Source of the DNA: JBBSEZ01 sp038239195
GTDB taxonomy: Bacteria; Planctomycetota; Planctomycetia; Gemmatales; Gemmataceae
Direction: 5' to 3'
Length of the DNA: 17,490 nucleotides
NCBI GenBank assembly: GCA_038239195.1
Contig: JBBSEZ010000193.1
Span: 1-17,490, forward strand
Shown here in pieces: positions 7,680 through 16,118 of this stretch; position 1 is the stretch's first letter; every line of letters starts with the position of its first letter. The position numbers and the translations under genes are program-made. The notes beneath the pieces are model-generated. The model was given only the letters and a program-made list of their open reading frames with translations. It was not told where the DNA came from and searched no databases.

Positions 7680-8960
7680 ATGCTCGACATAGCCATCCTC
7701 GACGGGGCGCGCACGCCCTTCGTCAAGGCGTTCGGCCCGCTTGCCTCCGTGCCCGCCCAGGAGCTCGGCCGCATTGCGACCCTCGGCGCCCTCCAGCGCA
7801 GCGGCCTCCGCCCGCAGGACGTCGATCAGGTGATCTTCGGCAACGTCGCCACGCCCGCCGACGCCGCCAACGTCGCCCGCGTCATCGCGCTGACCGCCGG
7901 CGTCCCGCGCGACCGCATAGCCCACACCGTTCAGCGCAATTGCGCCTCCGGGATGGAGGCCATCACCTCGGCCGCGCAACTTATCCGGCTCGGCGAGGCA
8001 AAAGTCGTGCTCGCGGGTGGCACCGAGTCGATGAGCCAGATACCGCTTCTCTACAACCGCGAGGCGACGTCCCTCTACCAGCGCCTCGAGCGCTCGAAGA
8101 CGCTCTGGCAGCGCCTCAAGACGTTTCTCGCCTTTCGGCCGCGCCACTTCAAGCCGGTCGTCGGGGTCAAGCTCGGGCTGACCGACCCGGTGTCGGGGCT
8201 CATCATGGGCGAGACGGCCGAGGAGGTGGCGAAGGACTTCGCCCTGACGCGCCAGGAGCAGGACGCCTACGCCCTCCAAAGTCACCAGCGCGCCGCGGCC
8301 GCGCAGAAGCGCGGCGCGTTCGCCGAGGAGATCGTCCCCGTCCCCGCCGAGGTCGCCGGGCGCGAGGTCAAGGAAGACGTCGGCCTGCGCGCCGATCAGA
8401 CGATGGAGGCCCTGGCCAGGCTCAAGCCATTCTTCCGCGCCGGCGGGACGGTGACGGTCGGCAACTCGTCGATGATTACCGACGGGGCGGCCGCGGTCGT
8501 CGTGACGTCGGGCGAGTCGGCCCGAGCGGAGGGGCGCACGCCGCTGGGCTACCTGCGCGGCTACGCTTACGCCGGCTGCGACCCGTCGCGCATGGGGCTC
8601 GGCCCCGCGTTCGCCACGGCCAAGTTGCTCGACCAGTTCGACCTCCGCCTGGACGAGATCGACCTCATCGAGCTCAACGAGGCCTTCGCCGCAGTCGTTT
8701 TGGGCAATGAGAAGGCCTTCGCCTCCGAGGCGTTCGCGCGCGAGCAACTCGGGAGAAGCTTGCCGCTGGGAGCGATCCCGCGCGACCGGCTCAACGTCAA
8801 CGGAGGGGCCATCGCGCTGGGCCATCCGGTCGGGGCCACCGGGGCGCGCCTCGTCTTGACGTTGCTCAAGGAGTTGCGGCGGCGCAGCCTCAAGCGCGGG
8901 CTGGCGACGTTGTGCGTCGGTGGGGGACAGGGGGCTGCGCTGCTGCTCGAAACGCCTTGA
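7680..8960 (+). CDS. fadI: Acetyl-CoA acyltransferase / 3-ketoacyl-CoA thiolase (FadI-type)
   Basis: This 426-residue thiolase carries out CoA-dependent cleavage of 3-ketoacyl-CoA to acetyl-CoA and a shortened acyl-CoA, the last step of beta-oxidation. The active site is complete: nucleophile Cys88 in NCASGMEA, NEAFA (333-337), His382 in GGAIALGHPVGATGAR, and Cys412 in CVGGGQGAA. The insert at about 140-180 (FRPRHFKPV to GLIMGETAEE) resembles the FadI / mitochondrial trifunctional beta-subunit type more than short biosynthetic PhaA types. The ATG at 7680 has GGGAGG 7 bases upstream; the open frame extends further upstream through the 3' end of the WD40 gene but is not thiolase-like there. It is followed after 18 bases by the FadJ-type gene, forming a two-gene beta-oxidation unit. 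The symbol is by family resemblance; a biosynthetic acetyl-CoA acetyltransferase role is less likely. Confidence 0.93.
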   Translation: MLDIAILDGARTPFVKAFGPLASVPAQELGRIATLGALQRSGLRPQDVDQVIFGNVATPADAANVARVIALTAGVPRDRIAHTVQRNCASGMEAITSAAQLIRLGEAKVVLAGGTESMSQIPLLYNREATSLYQRLERSKTLWQRLKTFLAFRPRHFKPVVGVKLGLTDPVSGLIMGETAEEVAKDFALTRQEQDAYALQSHQRAAAAQKRGAFAEEIVPVPAEVAGREVKEDVGLRADQTMEALARLKPFFRAGGTVTVGNSSMITDGAAAVVVTSGESARAEGRTPLGYLRGYAYAGCDPSRMGLGPAFATAKLLDQFDLRLDEIDLIELNEAFAAVVLGNEKAFASEAFAREQLGRSLPLGAIPRDRLNVNGGAIALGHPVGATGARLVLTLLKELRRRSLKRGLATLCVGGGQGAALLLETP

Positions 8961-8978
8961 CGAAATGAGGGAGATGCG

Positions 8979-11129
8979 ATGTCTGTGTTTCAGTCCGAAA
9001 CGGTAACCGTCGAGCGCGACGAAGGTGGGGCGCTGGTGCTGAAGCTCGACGTGCCCGGCCGGGCGCTCAACGTCATCACGCGGCAGGTGCTCGCCGACCT
9101 CGACGCCGCCTGCGACGCGGTCCAGGCCGCGGGCAAGGCGCCGCTTCTGCTCGTTCGCAGCGGGAAGAAGTCCGGCTTCCTCGCCGGCGCGGACCTGAAC
9201 GAGTTCCTGGCCATCCGCGACCCCAGCGGCGCCCGCGCCCTCTCGGAACTGGGCCAGCGCCTGTTCGACAAGGTGGCGGCCCTGCCGATGCCGAGCATCG
9301 TCGCCATTGCCGGCCCGTGCCTGGGTGGGGGGCTGGAGCTGGCCCTGGCGTGCGACTATCGGCTGGTGTTCGACAGCCCCAAGACGCAACTCGGGTTGCC
9401 CGAGATCGAACTGGGCCTGCTACCGGGCTGGGGTGGGACGCAGCGACTGCCGCGCGTGGTAGGGGTGGAGCGGGCGCTGAAGGTCATCCTGGCGGGCAAG
9501 CGCCTCAGCGCGCGCGAGGCGCTCGACTGGGGGCTGGCCGACGCCTGCGCCAGCACCGAGGAGGAACTGCGCGGGCAACTGGTGGCCCTGACGGGCAAGG
9601 CCATCAGCCAGGGCAAGCGCTCGCTCGATGGCCTGCCCCTGCGCACCTGGCGGCAGCGCCTGCTGGAGTCGAACGCCCTGGGGCGGCGCATCCTGTTTCG
9701 GAGCACCGAGCGGCTGATGCGCAAGCGCGTGCCCGACGACATGCCGGCGCCGGCCGAGGCCATCGAGGCGGTTCGCGTCGGCCTCCAGCAAGGCATGCCT
9801 GCGGGCCTGGCCCAGGAGCGCGAGGCGGCCTCGCGGCTGGCGATCGGTACGGCGTGCCGCAACCTCGTGTCGCTGTTCTTTCAGCGCGAGGCGGCCCGCA
9901 AGTCGTCGGCCGAGGCGCCCGTCGAGGTAGCCCGCGTGGGCGTTGTCGGCGCCGGCGTCATGGGCGCGGGCATCGCTCAGCTAGCGGCGCTCAAGGGCTG
10001 CGAGGTCGTCGTGCAAGAGCTGAACCAGGCCGCCCTCGACGCGGGGCTGGCGCGCATCGACGAGTTGTTCCGCAAGGCCGTCGAGCGGCGCGTCCTACCA
10101 GAGGCAGAGGCCAAGCAGAAACGCGGTTCGATCCGCGGTACCGTGGCCTGGATCGGCTTCGAGACGGTGGACGTGGTGATCGAGGCAGCGGTGGAAGACG
10201 TGGCGATCAAGCGCGCCCTGTTCCGCGAGCTGGAGGGGCGGGTGGGGAGCAGGACCGTGCTGGCCACCAACACCTCGTCGCTGCCGGTGGGCCAGTTGCA
10301 TGACGGGGCGCTCCGGCCAGAGCTAGTCGCGGGGCTCCACTTCTTCAACCCCGTCCACAAGATGCCACTCGTCGAGGTGGTGCGGGCCCGGGGCTCGTCT
10401 CCCGAAACCATCGAGCGGTTGCGGCGCTTCGCCGTGGCGCTGGGCAAAGTCCCGGTCGTGGTTGGGGACGGCCCCGGGTTCGTCGTGAACCGCATCCTGA
10501 TGCCTTACCTCAACGAGGCGGTACTGCTGCTGGCCGAGGGAATGACGATCGAGGACGTCGATCGACTGATGCAGCGCTTCGGCATGCCGATGGGCCCGCT
10601 GGCCCTGCTCGACCAGATCGGCCTGGACGTGGCCGCCCACGTGGCGCGGTCGATGCAGCCGGCGCTGGGCGACCGCTTCGCGCCGAACACCGCCTTCGAG
10701 AAGATGCGCGAGCGAGGCTGGCTGGGCGCCAAGAGCGGGACAGGCTTCTACGAGCACGCCGGCAAGAAGCCCAGGCCCCACAAGGGGGCCCAGGCGCTCC
10801 TGAGCGCCGGCGCGCTGAGCGCGGCGCTTCCGCCGGCGGTACGGCTGGCGGAGGCGCGCGAGCGGATGGTACTGGGCATGGTAAACGAGGCAGCGCTGGT
10901 GCTGAGCGAGGGGCTGGCCGACGCGGAGGCGATCGACCTGGCAATGGTGTTCGGGACGGGCTGGGCAGCGCACCGCGGGGGGCCGTTGCGCTACGCCGAC
11001 GACCGGGGCCTGGCAGACGTGGTGCGGGCGCTGGCGGCGCTGGCGGGCCGCCACGGCAAGCGCTTCGAGCCGTGCGCCGAGCTCCAACGACGGGCCGGCG
11101 CCGGGGAGACGTTCCGGCCGCCGGTTTAG
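8979..11129 (+). CDS. fadJ: Enoyl-CoA hydratase / 3-hydroxyacyl-CoA dehydrogenase (FadJ/FadB-type alpha subunit)
   Basis: The 716-residue bifunctional enzyme hydrates enoyl-CoA and oxidises 3-hydroxyacyl-CoA with NAD. Residues about 1-200 are the crotonase domain, with GADLNEF (oxyanion region), GGGLELALACDY (Glu120) and LPEIELGLLPGWGGTQRLPR (Glu142), matching the two FadB catalytic glutamates. The Rossmann fold starts at about 318 with GVVGAGVMGAGI (321-332). The dehydrogenase dyad is His453 in GLHFFNP and Glu466 in PLVEVV. The C-terminal dehydrogenase domains run from about 500, with the GPGFVVNR hinge and a second copy near 630-670. Length and order fit the E. coli FadB/FadJ alpha subunit. 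GGGAG lies 7 bases before the ATG. With the thiolase 18 bases upstream it likely forms a trifunctional complex. Confidence 0.94.
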   Translation: MSVFQSETVTVERDEGGALVLKLDVPGRALNVITRQVLADLDAACDAVQAAGKAPLLLVRSGKKSGFLAGADLNEFLAIRDPSGARALSELGQRLFDKVAALPMPSIVAIAGPCLGGGLELALACDYRLVFDSPKTQLGLPEIELGLLPGWGGTQRLPRVVGVERALKVILAGKRLSAREALDWGLADACASTEEELRGQLVALTGKAISQGKRSLDGLPLRTWRQRLLESNALGRRILFRSTERLMRKRVPDDMPAPAEAIEAVRVGLQQGMPAGLAQEREAASRLAIGTACRNLVSLFFQREAARKSSAEAPVEVARVGVVGAGVMGAGIAQLAALKGCEVVVQELNQAALDAGLARIDELFRKAVERRVLPEAEAKQKRGSIRGTVAWIGFETVDVVIEAAVEDVAIKRALFRELEGRVGSRTVLATNTSSLPVGQLHDGALRPELVAGLHFFNPVHKMPLVEVVRARGSSPETIERLRRFAVALGKVPVVVGDGPGFVVNRILMPYLNEAVLLLAEGMTIEDVDRLMQRFGMPMGPLALLDQIGLDVAAHVARSMQPALGDRFAPNTAFEKMRERGWLGAKSGTGFYEHAGKKPRPHKGAQALLSAGALSAALPPAVRLAEARERMVLGMVNEAALVLSEGLADAEAIDLAMVFGTGWAAHRGGPLRYADDRGLADVVRALAALAGRHGKRFEPCAELQRRAGAGETFRPPV

Positions 11130-11148
11130 CGACGCTTCGACGCGTCGC
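11129..11148 (+). terminator. Small hairpin after the fadJ-type gene
   Basis: GCGACGC (11129-11135) and GCGTCGC (11142-11148) form a 7-bp stem with a 6-base loop that begins at the stop codon. No T-tract follows, so termination is uncertain. Just downstream, TTGACC at 11158-11163 could be a -35 for the TPR gene, but no convincing -10 follows it. Confidence 0.3.
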
Positions 11149-11239
11149 GAACCGATCTTGACCGGCCGTGCGGGATTTGTCAGAAGGCGCTCGCATCGTC
11201 CCCCGCGTCGTCGGCGTGTTCCGCGGCAAAGGGGTGGGC

Positions 11240-13747
11240 ATGGAGCACGAGGACATGACCACGCTTATGGCCCCGGCGGCCCTCTCCGAAAAGCAACCGG
11301 CCTCCGGTCCCGTGGCGCCGGCGCCCCGCGGGCAACTCTGGCAAGCGCCGGTATTCGTCCTGGGGGTCGGTGCCCTGCTGGGCGTGTGGTTCGGCCGGCC
11401 GCTCTGCGCCGACACGCCGCATCGCCGGTTCGAGCGCGACCTCGCCCACGCGCGCCAGATCCTCGGGCGCACCGATGGCGATGCGGAGGCCGCCCTGCGC
11501 CACGCCCAGCGCGCGGCGGAAGCGGCCGTAAACTACCCCGACCAGGCCGGGGAGGCCGCCCTCCTGATGGGCACGGCGCACGTCCGGCTGGCCGAGCGCG
11601 CCGCTCCCTCCAAGGCCAGCGAGCACTGGCAGGCAGCGCGCGAACATCTCCGCGAGGCCGACAAGCTGGGCGTGCCCGAGCCCGAGAAGGGGCGGCTGGC
11701 CTACCGGATTGCCAAGGTCAACTTCCATACCGGCGAGGACATGAAACTCGTCCTCCGCCAGCTCGAGGGCTCCGTCGCCCAGGCCGACAACCGGGCTGAG
11801 GGCTATAAACTGATTTCCCAGGCCGCCTTGCGCCTGCCCAAGCCGGACCTCGCCAAGGCGCTCGAGGCCAACGAGAAACTGCGCAATCTCGCCGATGCAA
11901 GCGAGACGGAGCTGGCAGCCGCGAAGTTGCTGAGCGGCGACCTGCTCCTGAAGATGAACAAGCCCGAGCTGGCGCGCAAGATCCTCGAGAAGCTGGGCGA
12001 TCGCGCGCCGGCCGAGATGGCGGTCCGGGCTCACTTGCTGTGCGCCCGCAGTCTCCAGGACGAGGGCAAGTGGGGCGAAGCGGCCACGCTCTACCAGGCC
12101 GCGCTGGCCGACCAGCGCGCCCCGGTCCCCGAGGCGATGCGCCCGCGCATCTACCTCGACCTCGGCCGTTGTTACCGCCGGCGCGAACAGCCAACCGAGG
12201 CCGCCCGCCAATGGGCCGAGTGCGTGAAGCGCGACAAGGACAGCGCGGAAGGCCAGGCGGCCGCCCTGCTGCTGAGTGAGGTGATCCTTTTGGCGCCCCT
12301 CCCCGAGCGCGAGGGCGACCTGACGGGCGAGAAGGCGGTCGAACTGCTGACCGGCGCGCTTGCCCGGGTGCGCCGGCCCGCCGACTGGAACAACCCGCTC
12401 CTGGAACTGGCCCGCGCCCGCGAGGTGCTCGAGCGAAGCATCCAGGCCTTCCGTCAGGCCGGGCGCTTCGACCTGGCGCTCAAGGTGACGTCGGCCTTCG
12501 AGCGCGTGTCTCCGCCCATGACGATCCTGGTGCTGCGGGCCGACCTGTCCGCCGGCTGGGCGCAGTTCCGCCGCGAGGTGGCCCGGCAGGCGGGGCCGTC
12601 GCAGCGAGCCGTGGCGGAAGAGACGGCCGCCCGTGGCCTGTCCAAACAGGCCGCAGATGCCTACGCCGAGGCCGCCCAGATCGAAGGCCTCGGCCAGGAC
12701 GACCGCGGCAAGTATCTGTGGGCCAGCGCCCTCAATTACCAGGCTTGCCAGGAACACGCGAAGGCCATCGAAAAGCTCAAGGCGTTCGTGGAGCTCGACC
12801 AGAAGTCGCCGCAACTGGGCGAGGCCTACTACCGGCTGGGGGAGGCGCATCGCCAGAGCGGCAACGCCGACCTGGCAGGACAGGCCTACTCCCTTGCCAT
12901 GCAGCACGCGAGCGGGCTGCACGGGCGCTTCTGCTACCTGGCGCGCTATCAGTACGCTTTGGCCTTGCTTGCCTCGGGCGACCTCGACGAGGCCGAGGGG
13001 GCGCTGGACCTCAACTTGAGGAACATGGCCAACATGGGCCCCGACCCCGAGGCGCAGGAAAAGTCCCTCTACGCCCTCGGGGGGCTCTATTACCAGCGCC
13101 AGAACCACCGGGGGGCCGTGCGCCGCCTGGAGGAGGCCCTGCACCTGTTCGGCAAGAACGCCGGGGCGCTGCGGGCTCGCTACCAGCTCGCCGACTGCTA
13201 TCAGCAGATCGCCGCGAAAGAGAACCTGAACGTCTTGCTGGACGTCTACAAGAGCCCGGAGGCGCGCAGCCACTACGAGAAAGAGCATCGACGCTGGCAG
13301 CTCCGGGCTGCCGAGGAGTTCAACAACCTCAGCAAGCTCCTCGATGCGCCCGAGAGCAAGGACCAACTCACCGAGGACCAGCGCGTGATGGTGCCTTTCA
13401 GCGCCGCCAAGTGCTGGTTCAACGCGGGCGAATACCAGAAAGCGCTCGCGATCTACGAGGGGCTGATCGAGCGCCATCGCGGCAAGGTCGAAGAGCTCGA
13501 CGCTCTGGGGGGGGCGATCCGGTGCCACGCCGGCCTCCAGAAGCAGCACCTCGGCCAACCGCTCGCGCTCGAGCAGCCGAACTTGATCCGCCAGCGCCTG
13601 GTCCAGATCCGCAAGGCCCTGCCCGCCCACAAAGATACGGTCCGCGAGGCGTGGGGCCGCTGGGTCGAGCAGGCCAGCGGGTCGCTCAACGACATGCAGG
13701 CCAGGCCCGCCGCCCCGACACCCGAGGGCCCGCCCGGCCCCCCGTAG
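11240..13747 (+). CDS. Membrane-anchored TPR-repeat protein
   Basis: The protein has 835 residues from the ATG at 11240, which has AAAGGGG about 6 bases upstream; a GTG start 72 bases earlier is possible but less likely. Residues about 33-51 (LWQAPVFVLGVGALLGVWFG) are a single hydrophobic segment and probably a membrane anchor. The rest is almost entirely alpha-helical and Ala/Leu/Glu-rich with many TPR-like helix pairs, for example GKWGEAATLYQAAL, KAIEKLKAFVELDQ, EAYYRLGEAHRQSGNADLAGQAY, YALGGLYYQRQNHRGAVRRLEEAL and AGEYQKALAIYEGLIERHRG. It ends in a Pro-rich tail (PTPEGPPGPP). TPR arrays mediate protein-protein contacts; the large domain may face the periplasm, but the topology is inferred. 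The convergent isocitrate dehydrogenase gene ends 38 bases away. No specific partner can be named. Confidence 0.88.
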   Translation: MEHEDMTTLMAPAALSEKQPASGPVAPAPRGQLWQAPVFVLGVGALLGVWFGRPLCADTPHRRFERDLAHARQILGRTDGDAEAALRHAQRAAEAAVNYPDQAGEAALLMGTAHVRLAERAAPSKASEHWQAAREHLREADKLGVPEPEKGRLAYRIAKVNFHTGEDMKLVLRQLEGSVAQADNRAEGYKLISQAALRLPKPDLAKALEANEKLRNLADASETELAAAKLLSGDLLLKMNKPELARKILEKLGDRAPAEMAVRAHLLCARSLQDEGKWGEAATLYQAALADQRAPVPEAMRPRIYLDLGRCYRRREQPTEAARQWAECVKRDKDSAEGQAAALLLSEVILLAPLPEREGDLTGEKAVELLTGALARVRRPADWNNPLLELARAREVLERSIQAFRQAGRFDLALKVTSAFERVSPPMTILVLRADLSAGWAQFRREVARQAGPSQRAVAEETAARGLSKQAADAYAEAAQIEGLGQDDRGKYLWASALNYQACQEHAKAIEKLKAFVELDQKSPQLGEAYYRLGEAHRQSGNADLAGQAYSLAMQHASGLHGRFCYLARYQYALALLASGDLDEAEGALDLNLRNMANMGPDPEAQEKSLYALGGLYYQRQNHRGAVRRLEEALHLFGKNAGALRARYQLADCYQQIAAKENLNVLLDVYKSPEARSHYEKEHRRWQLRAAEEFNNLSKLLDAPESKDQLTEDQRVMVPFSAAKCWFNAGEYQKALAIYEGLIERHRGKVEELDALGGAIRCHAGLQKQHLGQPLALEQPNLIRQRLVQIRKALPAHKDTVREAWGRWVEQASGSLNDMQARPAAPTPEGPPGPP

Positions 13748-13785
13748 TTCGACCCTTTCTTGCTTGTCCTTTCGCGCGCAACGCC

Positions 13786-15186
13786 TCACGCCCGCTGGAG
13801 GTGGTGGATGACGCGGTCGGCGAACTCGGAGCTGGACGCCCCGGCCTTTTCGCCGTAGCCATCGAACTGCCGCGCGATGTCGTAGGTGACGTACAGCTTC
13901 CCGCCGGGCCCGCGCCGCGCCGTCTCGTCGCTCTCGGCAAAGGTCGCCTCGACGGCCTTGTTGATGAGCCGGGCCGCCTCGTCCCACCCGAGGTGCTCCA
14001 GCAGCAAGACGCCCGATAGCAGCACGGCGCCGGGGTTGGCCCTGTTCTTGCCGGTGTACTTGGGCGCCGTGCCGTGGGTCGCCTCGAACATGGCGGCGCG
14101 GTCGCCGATGTTCGCCCCGGCGGCCAGGCCAATCCCGCCCACCATCGCCGCCGCCGCGTCGGAGAGATAGTCGCCGTTGAGGTTGGGCGTTGCGATGACG
14201 CTGTACTCGTCGGGCCGGAGCTGGACCTGCTGGAACATGCTGTCGGCGATGCGGTCCTTGATGAGTAACCGCCCGCCGGCCTGTCCCGCCGGGGCCCCGC
14301 CGCGCAGGGCGGACGACTTCTCGTCCCACGTCTCGTCTTCGGTGATGACAAGGTCGCGGAACTCCTGCTTCGCCAGTTCGTAGCCCCAGTCCTTGAAGGC
14401 GCCCTCGGTGAACTTCATGATGTTGCCCTTGTGCATCAGCGTCACGCTGGGCAGCTTCTTGTCGAGGGCAAAGCGAATGGCCATGCGGATGAGGCGCTTG
14501 CTGCCCTCGGGGCTCATCGGCTTGATGCCGATGCCCGAAGACGCCGGCACGTCGTGGCCCAGTTCCTTGAGCAGGGCGATGATGCGCTTCGCCTTGTCGC
14601 TGCCGCTCTTGGCCTCGATCCCGCAGTAGACGTCTTCGGTGTTCTCGCGGAAGATCACCATGTCCACCTTGTCGGCGCGCTTGTTGGGCGCCTCGACGCC
14701 CTTGAAGTAGCGCACCGGGCGCACGCAGGCATAGAGGTCGAAGCGGATGCGCAGGAAGACGTTGATGCTGCGGAACCCGCCGCCGATGGGGGTGGTGAGG
14801 GGCCCCTTGAGCCCGAGACTGTAGTATTCGAAGGCCTTGAGCGTGTCGTCGGGGAGGTAGAGCTGGCGCTGCTGGTCCTCGTTGAGCGCACCGACCTGTT
14901 CGTCCTTGACCTCGGGCCGGTACAGCTCGCGGGCCACGTCGCCGGCGTGGACGTCGAACCAGACGAGGCGCTTCTTCCCGCCGTAGCACTTCTGCACGGC
15001 GGCATCGAGGACGCGGACGGCGCAGGTTGTGATGCCGGGCGCCGTGCCCACGTCGCGGCCAATGCCGTCGCCGCGCATCAGGCAGACGATGGGGTCGTCG
15101 GGGATGGCCCATTTGCCATTGGCGTCGGCGGTGACGCGGGTGCCGTGGGTGGGAGGGGAGAGCTTCTCGTAGGTCGGCGCCGTCAT
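13786..15186 (-). CDS. icd: NADP-dependent isocitrate dehydrogenase
   Basis: The 466-residue enzyme oxidatively decarboxylates isocitrate to 2-oxoglutarate in the TCA cycle. It follows the E. coli Icd pattern closely: Ser140 in RSINVFLR (equivalent of the regulatory Ser113), Arg146, Arg156 and Arg180, Tyr187 in ENTEDVYCGIE, Lys253 in MHKGNIMKFTEGAFKDWGY, and Asp315 and Asp339 in the metal site. Lys376-Tyr377 in HGTAPKY, with Tyr435 and Arg439 in VTYDIAR, are the NADP-selecting residues. It is about 50 residues longer than E. coli Icd, in part through a Gly/Ala-rich stretch at about 290-306 and a 419-430 insertion. The start ATG at 15186 has AAGGA 10 bases upstream. A TTGACA promoter-like site lies at 15284-15312, and a palindromic repeat sits in the predicted leader. 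No IDH kinase gene is in the window. Confidence 0.95.
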   Translation of the reverse strand: MTAPTYEKLSPPTHGTRVTADANGKWAIPDDPIVCLMRGDGIGRDVGTAPGITTCAVRVLDAAVQKCYGGKKRLVWFDVHAGDVARELYRPEVKDEQVGALNEDQQRQLYLPDDTLKAFEYYSLGLKGPLTTPIGGGFRSINVFLRIRFDLYACVRPVRYFKGVEAPNKRADKVDMVIFRENTEDVYCGIEAKSGSDKAKRIIALLKELGHDVPASSGIGIKPMSPEGSKRLIRMAIRFALDKKLPSVTLMHKGNIMKFTEGAFKDWGYELAKQEFRDLVITEDETWDEKSSALRGGAPAGQAGGRLLIKDRIADSMFQQVQLRPDEYSVIATPNLNGDYLSDAAAAMVGGIGLAAGANIGDRAAMFEATHGTAPKYTGKNRANPGAVLLSGVLLLEHLGWDEAARLINKAVEATFAESDETARRGPGGKLYVTYDIARQFDGYGEKAGASSSEFADRVIHHLQRA

Positions 15187-15249
15187 GAGCAGGAGGTCCT
15201 TGATGGAAGGTCGGAACAACGGTCGGCGAGGCCAGCGCCTCCGTCGAGC

Positions 15250-15270
15250 GGACGGATTGGAAATCCGTCC
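15250..15270. repeat. Short palindromic element in the icd leader
   Basis: Perfect 9-bp arms, GGACGGATT (15250-15258) and AATCCGTCC (15262-15270), enclose a 3-base loop. A partial further copy of one arm (GACGGATTT, 15279-15287) overlaps the predicted -10 region. Given the promoter at 15284-15312, the hairpin would begin about 7 bases into the icd transcript. The design matches the 7584-7662 elements (9-bp arms, 3-4-base loop) but the sequence differs. Confidence 0.6.
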
Positions 15271-15283
15271 TACGTTGAGACGG

Positions 15284-15312
15284 ATTTCAACAGAGCGAGC
15301 GAAGGCTGTCAA
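15284..15312 (-). promoter_or_regulatory. Predicted promoter of icd
   Basis: Read on the minus strand, TTGACA (15307-15312, 6 of 6) and TGAAAT (15284-15289, 4 of 6) are spaced by 17 bases. The -35 overlaps the stop codon of the upstream DUF4058-like gene. The predicted leader is about 90 bases. The spacer resembles that of the promoter at 16119-16148. Confidence 0.6.
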
Positions 15313-16037
15313 GAAGGTACAGGCCCGAGGTTGAAGTGCCGGCAGGCGTCCGCGTAGGCGGGCTCCAGGTCTACCGGCACCGCGAACGCCCCGCGCAGGG
15401 CAAGTGGGAGCACCGGCAGCGGCTCGCCCAACCGCAGCACCGACGGCCAGAGGTCGAGCAGGTTCGACTCTTGCCGCCGCGTGGGCCGGTACGCCACCGC
15501 GTAGAGGCCCCCGTCGCAGGTCGCCTCGCCTTCCAGTTGCCCGAGCAGTTCGAGCACCTCCAGGTGCAAGTTGGCCCGACGCTCCGTGACGACGTCCACC
15601 ACGACCAGGCCGATGCCGCGCTGGAGGTAGGCGACGCACTTCGCGGCGAAGGCCCGACGATGCTCCGGCCGATCCTTGTTGGCCGGGCTGACCAACTCCA
15701 CGACGCCGACGAGTTGTTTCCCCCCGCTCAGGCGGAAGACCTGGGTTTCGACGTCGTCGGGGAAGACCATGGGCACGCTTTGGACGACCGCAGGCGGCGC
15801 CCACGTCTGGAGCGCAGTCCCCCCGGCGCCATTGCCCATGGCGCCGGCGGGCAGTTTGAATTCCACGACGTCCGCCTCGATGCGTCCGCCGACCGTCACC
15901 TGGACCTCGGCGAGGTAGCGGTGGCGCGGCAGGGCCTAGTTCAGCGCGTCGGCGATCGCCACCGCCCAGCGAGCTAGAAAAGACTTCCACTGGTGGATGA
16001 GGGCCACGGGCGCGTGGAAGTGGTCGAGCAGCGGCAC
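15309..16037 (-). pseudogene. DUF4058-like protein gene interrupted by an in-frame TAG
   Basis: Read through the stop, this is a 243-codon frame. It likely starts at the GTG at 16037 (AAGGGGAAAG is about 5-12 bases upstream) with VPLLDHFHAPVALIHQWKSF, a typical opening of this planctomycete family. Codon 34 (15936-15938) is TAG, and the same frame continues at once with family-like sequence: ALPRHRYLAEVQV, GGRIEADVVEF, VVELVSPANKDRPEHRRAF, YLQRGIGLVVVDVV, then LDLWPSVLRLG and a C-terminal AYADACRHFNLGPVPS. The VELVSPANK segment is the hallmark I used for the DUF4058-like call. Translation from the GTG at 15899 would give 196 residues without the N-terminus. A genuine nonsense mutation, a sequencing error or readthrough are all possible; I favour a recently inactivated gene. 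The family's function is unknown. Confidence 0.7.
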
Positions 16038-16118
16038 GGTCGCTTTCCCCTTGTCGATCACTCCGGCACCGGCGCCGGAGGCTGAGGAGGCGCGGGAGGC
16101 CGGCAACGAGATGGGATG

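Noticed and set aside
6840..9389. 849-residue open frame on the minus strand opposite the thiolase region
   Set aside because: It is antisense to the well-supported thiolase, fadJ and WD40 genes, with shadow-type composition.
11180..15112. 1310-residue open frame on the minus strand spanning the TPR gene and icd
   Set aside because: It runs antisense to the TPR gene and out of frame with icd, with low-complexity Arg/Gly/Ala-rich translation and no domains. It is a high-GC shadow.
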